The notes under the pieces: model-generated
What the model saw: only the letters and a program-made list of their open reading frames with translations
Databases searched by the model: none
What the model was told of the DNA's origin: nothing
NCBI GenBank assembly: GCA_010093705.1
Contig: MU006091.1
Location: 548,702 to 612,701, forward strand
Length of the DNA: 64,000 nt
Direction of reading: 5' to 3'
From: Patellaria atrata CBS 101060
Taxonomy: Eukaryota; Ascomycota; Dothideomycetes; Patellariales; Patellariaceae
Made by a program: the position numbers and the translations under genes
Shown: positions 24,285 through 37,706 of the stretch, piece after piece
Position numbering within the stretch: position 1 is the first letter of the stretch
How the letters are laid out: the number at the start of each line of letters is the position of its first letter

Positions 24285-25546
24285 ATGAACCTATCAGCGC
24301 GGTGTCTACGTTCATTCGTGTTAAATAGTGCCCGCGCGATCTATCGAGCGCGTATCTCAGAGAGATCGTTCTCTGTGAGTGCCTTGAGCCCTAGGGAAGG
24401 TACTTATAAACTTACTTTCCGTATGAAGAAGTATACTCACAATTTCGCAGCAGTATTGCCTTATTTCGAAGAAAGCTCTTCCTCTGAGCTCAATGGGTTG
24501 CTGTCACGAGTTCGATCGAAAGTCCTCATCCCTCGACATCTCAACGCCGAACAAGAACGACTCGTCTACAAGCAGGCGAATGCAAGCCGTTTGGAAACCG
24601 ACCCAGTTATCATTACAATCGGCGATGAAGATGTGCGGTTGGAGCATATCAATCGACTCCGCGACATCCCTAGTTATAAGAAAAGTTTGAAGGAGGCGCT
24701 AGATTTGTGCTCAACGCCGCAGGACTGGGAAAATGTAATTGAGCTGATTAAAGGTTATAAAAAGGCGCGCATCAAGCTTGGTCCTGATATGGTAGAGCGA
24801 ATAGTCCGGAAATTCAACGTTGCAGGAATGCAACACTTGATGTTACAGCTCTTTAAACAGGTTGCAAAGACTGGATTCTCGTTGCAGCATCTTAACGTCT
24901 CGCAACTGGCATTACAAGGGTGCAGATATAAGGCTCAGGATTCTGATTGGAATATTGAGAAAACCGCCAAGGCTCTGGATTATGCTGAAGAGATCATTGA
25001 GTTATTGGAGCATCCACTGCATGGTGGTGGAACACCGGTACTTTCAAAGGATGACTCTCGAGCCCAGCCAGTCACCATAGGTGCCGTGTTAGAGATTGCT
25101 TCCCTCAAGGCAGATAGAACATTGAACGGCAAAGATACCGATGGCAAGGTAAAGATGTACACTGAAAGACTAGTACAGTCAATCCGACATCATGCCCTGC
25201 CTGATGTAAGGCTACCACTCACAGTCTATTATAATGTTTGCTAACGTAGCCTAAGTTTGCGGATTTGGATACGAAGCCTGGACAAGCCCGATCCCCTGGT
25301 TTCCATAATATGCAAATTTTGAGCCACTGGATCTGTGTCTGGCACGGCTTAAAGTTAGCGAGGAAAGTGTTAGGGCCTGACATGCCTGGAAATACGGCAG
25401 AAGTAACCCAGTACGTTGACGACCTTAAGGTTAGAATCGATAAAGGAGTAAAGAGTTTGCAACGCCATAGCAAAAAGGGTGAGGATACCTGGCTTTCTAG
25501 GAGATGGAACACAGCACTTAGCGATATTGATGCATCTGAAAGTTGA
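24285..25546 (+). CDS. Conserved-type hypothetical protein, probably mitochondrial
   Basis: Two exons (24285-25205 and 25250-25546) give 405 residues. The N-terminus (NLSARCLRSFVLNSARAIYR) is rich in Arg/Ser with no acidic residues, and RSFSVSAL follows, which together look like a mitochondrial presequence with a cleavage site near residue 30. The rest appears mainly helical, with regularly spaced Leu and Lys and a segment LGPDMVERIVRKFNVAGMQHL reminiscent of helical-repeat proteins of the mitochondrial gene-expression machinery. No catalytic motif is seen. I cannot name the family. The intron contains CTAAC close to its acceptor, and phases agree. A role in mitochondrial ribosome or respiratory-chain biogenesis is only inferred. 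Confidence 0.8.
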
Positions 25547-26262
25547 CTCCGCTCTAATACGGATAATAGAGCCTTGTATTATTACACTGTAAATACTAGG
25601 GAGTCTGTTGCGGTTACGATATAGGAAAGTCTGAAGTATGGTGGAGTAATGCCGGAAGCATCTATTAGTGTTGATATCGGAAGATACTTCGCTAGTCAGG
25701 CACAAGTACCACGAAGGGTTTTAGAATTGTGATTACTAGCGGTACCGTATGTCTCCCTAAGTGACATATGCATGTGATTCGGACTACAGTCATGCCTAAT
25801 GTTGATGATAGCAAAGTTGGAAGAATTGGGTGTTAAGTGATGAGAAATCGCTTGAAAAGAACTATTCTGGCTAAAATAATTCGGTATAGATGAAGGGTTT
25901 GCTTTGATGTACGTTGAAAGGAAAGCTGTAGTTGAAAGATCGGCCCCAGAAGAAGACCATAGTCAATATGGTTGGCTGAGGTTTTGCATGTGACAGCGCT
26001 TTGAGAACAAGCAATGCCCATCCCCCCAGTCATCTCCCACATATTCCGCTCTCCTCCTCAAACCTACAACGAATCTCACCCGCTTACTCCCACTGAAGGA
26101 AAAAGGACTTGATTGTACGATATCGTTTGCGCGCGAGAATTTTCCTATTGTGATTGCTTTTTACTGTACCTGTGCCAATGTAGAATCGCCTTTTGATCGC
26201 CTCCTGTCGCAACTTGAACGTCACGAGAATCTCGTTTTAGCCGGACCGCCTCATACATCCTC
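25547..26262. other. Intergenic: OPI1 promoter
   Basis: Nothing coding is supported. TC-rich sequence at 26020-26100 fits the OPI1 promoter/leader. The palindromic CACATGTGA-like sites expected for inositol-responsive elements were not recognised. Confidence 0.5.
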
Positions 26263-28057
26263 ATGTCTCTACAGCAAGAACTTCCACCGGCGTATACGTC
26301 GCATGATCCCGCCTCTCTCGATCTTCCGTCTGTGCCGCGTCAAGAGGTACCATCTGCAAATACTTCTATACATTTGCCCGACCTTCGATCACTCGGATTG
26401 CCGCAATCAACAAGACCTCGGGGACAGTCGAGCACGTCGGACCAGGGTCATAATGGTTTCTCGTTGCAACCCAGGATGGATTCGCAACAATGGAGCCCAG
26501 CGTCATCACTCCACCATAACAGCTTCCCCAAAGTTCCAGCTACGGCCTTGAGGCATCCTTCTGATGCAGAGGTGACGAGTCCCAGTACAATAGATGCCGA
26601 GAGCGTCATCAGCAATGACGAGATCAACCTTAGGGCCGCCAGTGTTGTGTCAATGGACGACCCCGATGTAAGAATGGCTGCTGAAGCATTGTCTGGTCTA
26701 GGAAATCCGGGTATGTTAAGACTCGCATAACTACTAGGTCGCATCGCTGACCAATGAAGACTTTATACGGTCTCCCTCTGCTCATAGTACGACACTTCCG
26801 CTTCATTCCCGCATGAGCTCAGCTTCCGTCCGCGATAGACAAATGCAAGAACCGGAACCCCTTCTGCAACTTCTTACCTCAAGTCACCCATGGCTCGGTG
26901 GAACAATAAACGGCTCTTTATCTGCATATTCATCTACCAAGTCATACTCTCCACGGTTCATACAATACGGTGCCGAATTCGTAGAGCGTAATATTGGGTC
27001 ACCGGTAGCAAATACTGTGGGAGCTGTCGGGCGGCGGACGGGCGTTGAAGGTGGCCTAAGACGATACTTAGGATCACGTAGACGAAGTGATATGGAGCGA
27101 AGCGAAGGTGAGAATTTGGAGGACCAAGCACACGGTAATAAGAGACGACGCGTTTTTGCGACTGACAGCGACCCTATGGATATCGAAAAAGGTCTTCAGA
27201 CTCCCCCATCCAGGGGCCGATCACGGGGTGATTCCCAGATATCTATGGAATCTTTGCCAGCGTATGATGATCAACGATCACCAAAATATGAAGAACACGC
27301 CATAACAATTTCATCGACAGAAGCGAGCGAAGGAGCTCGAGCCGTCCATAGCTGGCCTACACAATTGATGATTACGACATCTGGTCTGGGAGCTGCGTTA
27401 AACGATGGTTCACTCAGAAGTCTGAAGTATTGTCTCAAGATTTTAAGGAGCGCCACTACCCATATTACTGAGCTGATGCATGCTCTGCGATTAGTATTAG
27501 ATGATTGGGAGCGTACGACTAGACCTAGTCATGCAGATCAAGAACAATCGGACTCTACATCAAAGGGACCGCCATGTTACCAATTGTCTGCAGAGCAGGA
27601 AGAACACGCTCGGATTATAGCTGAACGGATGAAGACACTTAGTGACGACATTTGGACTACTATCAAGGCAGTTGTGAACTCGGTTTCGCGTTATACTGGC
27701 GGTGCGCTCCCGGAAAACGCTGGAGATCTTGTTAGGAGGCAATTGATGTCTGTTCCAAATCGATGGCGTGTAGCGTCGGCTTCCACCGCGGCGACGGAAT
27801 CATCAGATTCACCAGAAACGGTTGGACGAGCACATAAGACTCTCGCTTTCGCCAAAGAGGGTCTTGACATGATTTCTCAGGTTAGCCTAGTGGTTGATGG
27901 AACGATCGTTAAGGCCGAGCAATGGCTCGATAGTCTAGGGAAAAGGCGTGGGGAACAACAAGCTATAGAAGCTCAAGATAAGAAGAGGGAAGGCCTAAAG
28001 TTGGCCCCAATCGCCAACCTAGGGCCTGATATCAAAAATGAGAAGACCGGCTCCTGA
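26263..28057 (+). CDS. OPI1: Opi1-family transcriptional repressor
   Basis: Two exons (26263-26710 and 26760-28057) give 581 residues. In yeast, Opi1 represses phospholipid-synthesis genes and is held at the ER by phosphatidic acid and the VAP protein Scs2 until released. Recognisable here are the conserved VRMAAEALSGLGNP segment across the intron, the block PRFIQYGAEFVERNIGSP, a basic KRRR stretch near the middle that could serve nuclear import or phosphatidic-acid binding, and the Opi1-specific TTSGLGAALNDGSLRSLKYC with downstream heptad-like leucines. The C-terminal third is helical and hydrophilic. The N-terminus is Pro/Ser-rich and probably disordered. Fungal homologues outside yeasts may regulate other targets, so the exact regulon is unknown. 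Confidence 0.9.
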
Positions 28058-29336
28058 AATCAGACTTACCGGACGAGGGTCAGTCTCGCCGCTACGTGTA
28101 TTGCGTATGTTATGTGTCCCGAAGGTCGATCTAGGTCTTCTTTATCTAAATGAAGACGTACTCTTGCCCTCCACGGTCTAAAGCAAAAGTTCTCGGAGCA
28201 GGCAAAGACTGGAAAGGCTTGTGGACGCCTAATCAACTGGCAGGGGACTTCGCCCATGCAGGGCAAGTTCTACTAGACGGATTAAAGTCTAAGGAAGCAA
28301 TTCTACTCGGAATACGCCGTTATAGATCACGTATCAAATCCCCCCCGCTGTACATACTTGGGTTTGATTAGCTGAAAAGTCCTATGGAGGCCAACCACTT
28401 TCATGTCAATGTCTGTTGTATACCTTCTATTTTGATGTCATTTGCGTTATACTCCTCTCTTATTCGTACAGACCCTCCACTTCATGGGTGTTTAGGCCGT
28501 TTACAGTCGTTGTGGGGTGCCTCGATAACCCAAAAGATATTTGAAGCGTCAGTCAATTCCGTTCGACGACCGTTATTTTGTAGGTTTTGCAGGATAGTTA
28601 GTGCAGTCTGTATACAAAAGCTCGTTTATCTCTTGAATCACTACTCATAAGAATCACGGCATCAGCGTAATGACGGATAGGTCTTAAATGCAAAGTCTAA
28701 TGGCGGTTCAACTTCCTTAATCGGTGTGGATTGCATGAAAGTTTACTGTTTGGGGTAAGATATTTCTATTCGTCGGCCGCACCATGACTATGTATCTTCG
28801 ACGGATACATGGAACTGATGCCCCTTGAGGAAGATTTTTCTCTTTCGTCGAACGTAGAGGCTCTTTGTGGTAAGCAAAACCATGGATCATAGGAGCGGCT
28901 GAGAGACCGCTTGAATTAGTGATTTGTAGTATAATAGCACAAGGACCTTTTAACCCAGTATTCAAATGCGCATGACCCTATAAGTATTGTAGCAAGAGAA
29001 TACTTTCAAATAATCTTATCATCAGACACTGCGTATCAGAGAATCCGTGTGGATACTTTCAAAGAGAGTACGGAGCAATTATGCACAAGTGCAAACAGGC
29101 TAAACAAAGGAGTATCACGTGCCGCGAGGTCGCAACGGAACTATGATAGAGATGTCCCTTCAGATGAAGTGATATATGACCGTTATAGCTCTCGTTCACG
29201 GCAAACTAAACAGCTCAAAGAGCACTTCTAATTGCGACTCTTGCAATGAGACTCCCTTATTAGACCTACAACTTCCTCTGAGTTCCTCAATCCACATGCC
29301 TTCCGCCTTGTTCGAACCTCCAATATCTTTGGAAAC
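28058..29336. other. Intergenic: OPI1 3' flank and VPS54 promoter
   Basis: No gene is supported. Short frames at 28150-28650 and 28717-28965 lack motifs. Confidence 0.55.
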
Positions 29337-32300
29337 ATGTCTTCGCCCTCCCTACGTAAATCACTGGAGAACAACGAGTCGCCATCCTCCAATTCTTCAA
29401 GGAACCAATATCCATTCCCACAGCAACCGGAATGGCCGCCAAAGCCAACCGCAGGTGGGACATGGCAGGGCCGGCGAGGTTCGACAGCGAGTTCAATCAG
29501 CTCCATCGGAGGAAGTTTGGATACCTCGTTCCATAGTAGACCTAGCACGGTAACAGAATCCGGGCAAAATGGTAAGATAAGGGGATTCTCAAATCCTTGG
29601 TGAGGTAGATTTAATGCTGAGAGCCATAGCAATATCAACATTACTTCAACCACCTATAGTCCGCACCGGCTTAATACCACACACATCAGTACCCGCGTCG
29701 TCTGCGCATAAACCACCTTCGACGAAGGATATACCATCCGTAATTCTCACGAACATCCCTCACGTTGAGCTTGCGGCTTTTCGTCCGTATTTAACGCAAG
29801 TCAAATCCCTATATGATGCCTTCCAAAGTGCAAAAGCAGAATCAGATGGAACCTCTTCACGTTCATTTGGCAAGGATACAAAGAAGAAAGAAGAGTTTGG
29901 GAACATCTTAGAGCGCGGTTTAAGAGTCCCCGGAACTCCTGAGGTCCCTTCTCCACCAGATTCTCCAAAACCTCCGCGCCGGCGCTCGAGTGGCGGTGTT
30001 CAAAAGAAAGGTCCTAATGCTATCACTCCCCTCTCTACAATTCCTGAAGTCTATTTTGAGGAGAATTTCCGACTCGAGAATCCTAGAACCTTCGATATTG
30101 TCAGCGAGAGATCAGAGGTCGTCCGACCCCAAGTGACATCAAGAATAAACGACGATCCGAAATCTCTAAATGGCTCGGCCGTCCATGCACAGGCAACTGG
30201 AAGAAAAGCGCTAGCTACGAATGCCATTCTGCAAGAGAAACTGTCGTGGTACATGGATACCGTAGAGGTCCATCTAATCTCTTCAATATCAACGGCATCC
30301 ACTTCTTTCTTTGCCGCACTGGGATCACTACGGGAGCTACAGTCAGAAGCTGCGGAATCGGTTCAAAAGATAAAAGCTTTACGCACCGACCTGACAAGAT
30401 TAGACAATGAGATGGCTGTTGGTGGTCTTAAAGTTATAAGCATGAAAAGACGCCGGGAAAACCTTCGAAAACTCAATGAATCTACCCAACAACTACGTAG
30501 TATTGTCGATGGCGTATCACATTGCGAAGAGCTTCTCGATAGCGGTGATATTGAGACATCTATCGACCGAATGGATGTAGTGGAGAGACTCATGGCTGGA
30601 AATCTGGATACCTTCGATCGAAATAATTCAGACTGGCTTCCTCCGAATCTACCCCCGCGGCTCATAGACTTGCGTCGGCTGAAAGTACTCGACGCTGTTT
30701 TGAACGCGATAATGCAGATGAAATTTCGCGCCGGTAAAGGGTTTGAGAGTCGCTTTCTGGAAGCCTTACTACAAGACATCCGCAGCCACGTTCAAACTGT
30801 ACCTCCACAGGAGACTCTGCAACGCTGGGGATCTGCAGCGCAAAGAGCGCGAGGAGAGCATAATAGGATGCAGTCTACCTTTCCCGCTTATATGAAAACT
30901 AACCACCAGCTCAGAATTGACCTCAAATCAATACTGAATGGTTTGAGTCGATCTAACCATACTGGACCTGCTACAGCCGCTTTCAGAGATGCTGTCATGC
31001 GAGAGATCAAGAATTTGATACGCGAGCATCTTCCTAGTTCGAGTGAGGATGATGCCGAGTCGGTGAACTCGGTATCAACACGAGGTGGACGCCAATTATC
31101 GAATCAGGACAGATCATCTATTCTAGCACGAAATCTGCGAGCCCTTGACCCAGAAACAGCCGAAGAGCTCTATACTAGAATCTACACTGGGGTTGGCGAA
31201 GCCCTCAGGAGATTAAGCGTCCAAATCAAAGTACTGCTCGACGTTACTAGTGGTGTCACAACTCCACCTCCTTCAGGTGGATTACGATCCCCACCAAAGA
31301 GTCCAAATTTCACTGCTATGGATGGTTACTTAGGTAAACCTTTAAATACAAAACCCGACATGAACCTTCAAGAAGAATTGCTACAAGCCCTGGATATGTC
31401 CAGTTTGCTCGGCCAAGCAGTTGACGTTGCCCACACTCAGATCACCAAAATTCTACGAGTACGGGCGGAGCAGACTGTTCGACTACCATTGCAGCGCTTT
31501 CTCCGCTACTTCGTCTTGAATAGATCATTCGCCGATGAATGCGAAGCTATCTCGGGTCGTTCTGGTGCAGGTTTAAAAGGGGTGGTCCAAAATCAGATCA
31601 CTGAATATGTGTCCTTATTCGGTGAACTTGAGAAGCAAAGACTACTACAACGAATGGAATCTGACCGATGGGAAGCTCAAGATTTTGGTGACGAGGAAGA
31701 CAAAATACTCTCACGGGTATTGCAAGGCATGTCCAGCGATCCAGTAGCGTGGCTGAACAGTACCAGGATTTGGGAAGACGCACAACCCGAGGGCCTCAAT
31801 GGTATAAATGGCACCCAAACCAACAGCGTCTCAAAAGATAAGGTTGTGAGAAATGCAATAATCGATGAGGAGAAATTCATCCTTGTCAACTGTGCTATAG
31901 CAGCCTTAAAGGGGATCGATAGGTTGGAAAACCTTATCACTGGCATACCCAGTATGACTGCAGATATCGCTTCCGCACTTCTAGACTATCTGAAACTATT
32001 CAATTCTCGATCCTGTCAACTCATCCTTGGCGCTGGCGCAACAAAGAGCGAAGCTGGTTTGAAGAATATCAACACGAAACATTTAGCATTGGCATCACAA
32101 GCTCTAAGCTTTATGATCGCGTTGATTCCATACATTAGGGAGTTCGCCAGGCGGCGCCTCCCCCCTTCCAGTCCTGCATTGGGGGAATTTGAAAAGGTCA
32201 AACGTTTGTATTATGATCATCAATCCAGCATTCATGATAAGCTTGTTGATATCATGAGCACCCGCGCGACAGCTCACATCAAAGTGATGAGGACCAAGAA

Positions 32301-32732
32301 CTTCGATGTTGATATTGAAGAGCAGACAAGCCCGCACATGGAGACACTTGCAAGAGAAACGAGTACACTGTATCGGGTTCTCAGCAAGCATCTCCCTGAA
32401 CTGGCTATCAGCATGATTTTGGGTCCGGTGTTTGCCAGCTACAAGGAGCAATGGGGGAAGGCGTTCACGGACGCCTCGGTGAAAACAGAAGCTGGCAAAG
32501 CAAGGTATATGTCAAGAAGATTATGCTTACGTTGGTTATATATCCTAATGAACTGCATAGGTTGCTGAGAGACGCCGAGCTCTTCGATTCCAAACTCAGC
32601 AAAATCGACGGCTCTAACGGTATCGGCACATACATAATAGATATCGTCAAAGCAAAATCTGTCGAGAGTCCACCTCCCATTACCGAGACGCAGTCTAACG
32701 ATCCACCAGCCGGCGTTGACGCTCCACAGTGA
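29337..32732 (+). CDS. VPS54: Vps54, GARP tethering complex subunit
   Basis: Three exons (29337-29571, 29630-32504, 32561-32732) give 1093 residues. GARP (Vps51-54) tethers endosome-derived vesicles at the trans-Golgi network. The N-terminus is Ser/Pro-rich and disordered. A helical-rod region begins with SVILTNIPHVELAAFRPYLTQ, and the central coiled coil includes KIKALRTDLTRLDNEMAVGG at about residues 310-330. The C-terminal domain contains RLPLQRFLRYFVLNRSFADEC and IHDKLVDIMSTRATAHIKVM, which is characteristic of Vps54. The last intron interrupts codon AGG, and the joined reading ARLLRDAELFDSKLSKID fits the family end. It is slightly longer than yeast Vps54 (889), mainly at the N-terminus. 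Confidence 0.93.
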
Positions 32733-33712
32733 TCATCCTTTTGCGTTCACTCTTGTATTACTGGATACCTTTTCTCTTTGTTTGTCTTAAAGACGCCTTG
32801 TGTACTGTAATATATCTCGTGGTGTCATCTGTAGCGGTTATCTTGCATGGGAACCGGCGCGGGCTTACGAGATTTTGGCGTTGGTTTGACATGAACAGGC
32901 ATCTGAGCCTCAGTGGTTAGTATAGAGATTTCATCGCGTTATTGCTATGTAAGTTGAGAATAGATGCTGCATTTCATGGTTTCTCCAGAGACCCAGTGTA
33001 CTCTAAATGACAATATTCTCCAACACTTGATTTGAACCATGGTGTCTTAATATCAATTCCAACTTATCTAGATTCCTGCTCACCTAATATCAATTACGTC
33101 AAAGATTATATCCTTGACATTATAGTAACTAAGAATACCGCAACACAGGGGTGATGGAAGTTGCTTCCCGCTGTATAATCTAACTATGCTGTACAATCTA
33201 GTCACCTTGTACGGTCTAGTCATCCTATACGGTTTGGTCATCGTATACATGCATGACTGAACTGTACATAAAACTTCATTGTATAGTCACCTGTTCCTAC
33301 TCGACTTGACATCCAACGTGTGGACTCACCCGTCAGATCTGACTCTGTTGTACGAACTACACCGTGATCTAATGCAAATCATATTATCTGACAGGAAACG
33401 CTACAGCAGCCTAAGAGCGTATGAAATGGATATGGTAAGGTGCGATGATGGGGGTAGGATATGTAGAAGATACGATAGGTGCTCAAAATATATATATATG
33501 CAATTAGTTGTCATTCATGATCGCTTCGTCGATATAATACACAGAACCCACACAAAATATATAAACTCGCGGTGATATTCTAATACCAACCTCATGCCAA
33601 CCCGAACGCCGTAACATGTACCTCGGCATTACCGTTTCCGCTGAAATATATCATCTACAGATATTATACACGGAAAATGATTTATACTACTTAAAGCTTG
33701 GTTCATTATCTT
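32733..33712. other. Intergenic between convergent VPS54 and mannosyltransferase
   Basis: No gene is supported. It contains an 18-bp tandem repeat (33171-33260) and AT-rich sequence. Both neighbours end here, so the region should hold two polyadenylation sites. Confidence 0.6.
33171..33260. repeat. 18-bp tandem repeat, five units
   Basis: Units start at 33171, 33189, 33207, 33225 and 33243, each exactly 18 bp with no indels. The approximate consensus is CTGTACGGTCTAGTCATC. The middle three units are most alike; the outer two are more diverged. It lies between two convergent genes. Confidence 0.85.
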
Positions 33713-35076
33713 TTAGCCCATACCAACGTACTTGAACCAGTTTGGTCTGCAATCCTCTTTATACAAAAACTGTTCACCGTCTGTGAGACGACCGGTAACG
33801 CAGCCCTTGCATTTGGGGGAATTAGGGCAGTTGAAGAATGGGATATGTTGGTATCCGATATCTCGGAACCTGGAATTAGATCAGCATCAATATCATAGAG
33901 TAGACAACGCTGCAAGAAGAGTTCAGGTAACGTACCAGTGTATCTTGCTCGCATCTTCAAACAGGCCAAGCGCAATAGAATGCACAGGCGCATCACCCCA
34001 CCTCTCATAGAAAAACCCACCCGCGCGATCCAAATGGTTGAAATAGTCCTCATACTTCTTGCTGCGCCAGAACTCCATATCGCCAATCTCGAAGTTTGAC
34101 CAGAAATGGCAGGTTGAAAAGCCATTGGCTTTGATATTATGTTCAGGCCTTCGTAAACTATCCTTAACCCACTCGATTGCGCTGTTTGGATGCACATAGT
34201 CCTTGTGCTGCGCCAAAAATGCCTCGGTCTCGGGCCACAGCGTTGTCACGGACTCGGGGGAATCGTATAGGTTGATTGTGAAGCCGTAGGTCTTATTGTG
34301 ATCATGCATGTAGCGAAAGACATCGTAATCGACGTCGCAGAAGAAGTGCACCTTGGGTTCCACGCGCCAATAATACCGTGTATGCTGGAGGGCGGGGTGC
34401 TTGTAGAAAAGGCCAGAGTTCCAGCGGCACATTTGATGGTAGGAGAGCTTGTCGGAGTACTGGACACCGAGGTCTTTGAGGACATCGGTCGATTCGCGGT
34501 AGAGGTCATCGTTGATCCAGGTAGGCACATCCCAGTGTTCCTTGGGAACAATTTCTGAGAGGGAGGGTTAGAAGGGGTATGCTAGGGGGGGGGTTATATG
34601 CAGGCGTACCGAAGTTCACGGCTGCTTGGGTCTCGGCTTTGATACGTCGCTTGAATTCCTCCGTGAAGGGAACGTCGTTGATAAACGTCCAGGGATAGTT
34701 GAACTTCTTATTCCATGTTCTTTCTAAGTCTCTCATCGACTGTAACATCTGATCGAGCTCCTCATTACGCACAAGGGAAAGGAGAGTAGCATTTATGCGA
34801 TCACTATTTGGATTGTCGGGGGCGTAGTTGTCTCCTACGACTCTTCGAAGGGGTTCCGGGGGTTCTCCAGTCGCTTCACAGACTAGTTAACGCAAAATCA
34901 TTCCAAAGGGAGGTCGTGTGCCTACGATCTAAATTGGGATCCTTTTCCATATGCTCCAGCTTCCCCGTATTTGGTAGTTGGATGGTTACCGGAGCCTTGA
35001 AGATCTGTAGGGTCAACCAAAAGAACAGGCCCAAAGTCAGTGCCGCCAAAAGGCGCATACTCGGAGGTAAAGCCAT
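33713..35076 (-). CDS. Alpha-1,2-mannosyltransferase, GT15 (KRE2/MNT/KTR family)
   Basis: Four exons (35076-34926, 34882-34610, 34554-33936, 33869-33713) give 399 residues. This is a type II Golgi membrane protein: a short cytoplasmic tail, then a signal-anchor (MRLLAALTLGLFFWLTLQIF) at about residues 7-26, a stem, and the lumenal catalytic domain. GT15 enzymes add alpha-1,2-mannose from GDP-mannose to O- and N-linked glycans. Conserved blocks are NATLLSLVRN, WTFINDVPFTEEFK, HQMCRWNSGLFYKHPAL, YYWRVEPKVHFFCDVDYDVF, TCHFWSNFEIGDMEFWRS (catalytic region) and FRDIGYQHIPFFNCP near the end. Which of the several KTR paralogues it matches cannot be settled from this. Confidence 0.95.
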
Positions 35077-35372
35077 GGTGATGTGTTATACAGAGAAAGG
35101 AAAGAAGAGATCCGCGACTGATTGCTTGCCCCCGTGCAAGGATACGCTACTGTGCCAACAGGTTGGATGCAAATATCTGGAAGTTTGCATTGTTTGCAAC
35201 GTTTGACGAAAACCACTTTACGCGAAAATTCACGGTCGCGTCCTCCTCTCCCGCCCGCATTATTGCCTCCAGTAACTCCCTCCTTACCATCTGCCTATGA
35301 AAATCACTCCTATTTAACAGCACCAGATTTATTAAATTTCTAGTCCGTGATAAAACAGGGGTCTTAATCGCA

Positions 35373-37706
35373 ATGGATCGAGCAACAGTCTATTCTATGA
35401 GTCTTTTTGACTATGGTGGAGAGAACGAAGAACAACAACTTAGAACGAAGATACAACAGCAGCTAGTTAGCTTTGTACTCGAGTTTCACTTGGACAATGT
35501 TTTTATATACAGGTTAGTCGCCCAATCAACATCTGTGGGTCCGTGGTTTAACGTATGTCAGAGATCAAATCCGAGAAAATGTCCTTGTCCGACAGTACTA
35601 CTGCGATATCGACATCACGCATCTTATCTCATACAACGAGGAGCTGGCACACAGACTGAACACCGAACCTGCAGAGATAATCCCCCTCGTATGGATGGAC
35701 ATATTCTTTACATACTTCAGCAATAACTGACTGATACCGCAGTTTGAAGGTGCTCTGAAGACATGCACACAGAAGATAGTGTATCCTTCCCAACCCAGGA
35801 TCAACCTTCCAGAGCACCAATTATTACTACATTCTACCGCATCTCAAATCTCGATAAGGGACTTAAATGCCACGAATGTCTCACATCTCGTCCGTATCCC
35901 CGGCATTGTTATCGGCGCATCAACACTATCGTCTAAGGCTACGAGATTACACATACAATGCCGGAATTGCGATTGGCCGATCGACATCTCAGTCCAGAGC
36001 GGTTTCTCCTCTGCTTCTTTACCGCGAACATGCGGGAGACCTAAAGATAAAGAGAGACCGACTGATTGCCCACTGGATCCATATTTCGTCGTTCATGAGA
36101 AGTGCCAATTCATAGATCAACAGGTCCTTAAACTGCAGGAAGCTCCTGATCAGGTCCCTGTAGGAGAACTACCGCGACATATCCTCATATCAGCAGACAG
36201 ATATCTTGCAAACAGAGTTGTTCCCGGCTCCAGGTGTACCGTTATGGGTGTCTTCTCAATCTACCAGTCCAAAGGCTCAAAAGCGTCGAATAATGCGGCC
36301 GTAGCTATACGAAACCCATATCTTCGAGCTGTAGGCATCCACGCCGACGTGGACCACAGCATGAAAGGTAATGCCATCTTTGCGGAAGAGGAAGAGCAGG
36401 AGTTCTTGGAAATGAGCCGCAGACCAGACCTTTACGAAGTTTTTGCTCGATGCATTGCCCCCTCTATCTACGGAAATGCGGATATCAAGAAAGCCATCGC
36501 ATGTCTCCTCATGGGCGGTTCGAAGAAAATACTTCCGGACGGTATGAGACTTAGAGGTGACATCAACGTCCTTCTCCTTGGTGACCCAGGTACTGCGAAA
36601 TCCCAACTCTTGAAATTCGTTGAAAAATGCGCTCCTATCGCCATCTACACCTCAGGAAAAGGGTCTTCGGCAGCAGGTCTGACAGCTTCCGTCCAGCGAG
36701 ATCATAACACACGAGAATTTTATCTAGAGGGTGGTGCTATGGTTCTCGCCGACGGAGGTGTCGTCTGTATTGACGAGTTCGACAAGATGCGCGACGAAGA
36801 CAGAGTAGCCATCCACGAAGCCATGGAACAACAAACAATCTCTATCGCCAAAGCGGGCATCACCACGATCCTCAACGCCCGAACATCCGTCCTGGCGGCC
36901 GCTAACCCCATCTTCGGCCGCTACGACGACCTGAAAACCCCCGGCGAGAACATCGACTTCCAAACCACTATCCTCTCCCGCTTCGACATGATCTTCATCG
37001 TCCGCGACGAGCACGAACGCGGCCGAGACGAGCGAATCGCAAAACACGTCATGGGTATCCACATGGGCGGCCGCGGCGTCGAAGAGCAAGTCGAAGCTGA
37101 GATCCCAGTCGAGAAAATGAAACGGTACATCAGTTACTGCAAACAGTGAGACCTCCTCCCTTCACCATCCACCATCCACAAGCTCGTACATTATTCTAAC
37201 AACATTCAAACAGACGCTGCGCCCCTCGCCTCTCCCCCGAAGCCGCCGAAAAGCTCTCCTCCCACTTCGTCTCCATAAGACGCCAAGTCCACGCCTCAGA
37301 GCTCTCCTCCAACACCCGCTCCTCCATCCCCATCACAGTGCGCCAACTTGAAGCGATCGTGCGCATCACCGAGTCGCTTGCCAAGCTCGCCCTCTCCCCC
37401 GTCGCGACCGAGTCCCACGTCGACGAGGCCATCCGGCTCTTCCTCGCCAGCACCATGGACGCCGTCACCCAGGGCGAGGGCCAGGGCAGCAAGGAGCTCA
37501 ACGAGGAAGTCAACAAGGTCGAAGAGGAACTTAGGAGACGCTTGCCCATCGGGTGGAGCACCAGTCTTGCGACACTGCGCAGGGAGTTTGTCGAGAACAA
37601 GGGATTCTCGGATCAGGCGCTTAATAGGGCTCTTGTTGTGCTGCAGAGGAGGGAGAGCGTCCAGATTAGACATGGTGGGAGTCAGGTTTATAGGAGTGGG
37701 GTGTAG
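35373..37706 (+). CDS. MCM5: MCM5, replicative helicase subunit
   Basis: Four exons (35373-35512, 35562-35688, 35743-37145, 37214-37706) give 720 residues. Mcm5 is part of the Mcm2-7 helicase and forms the gate with Mcm2. Visible features include an N-terminal zinc-binding cluster (CRNC, then C and C in the [12 protein letters not shown] stretch), and Walker [12 protein letters not shown]. The segment GLTASVQRD is the MCM5-specific variant of the presensor/helix-2 region. Walker B with sensor is CIDEFDKM, and the arginine finger is LSRFDMIF. The winged-helix end begins around [13 protein letters not shown]. The start at 35373 gives the usual N-terminal length. It is divergent from the mannosyltransferase with about 300 bp between start codons. 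Confidence 0.97.

Noticed and set aside
34298-34558. 86-codon plus-strand frame
   Set aside because: Antisense to the mannosyltransferase catalytic domain.
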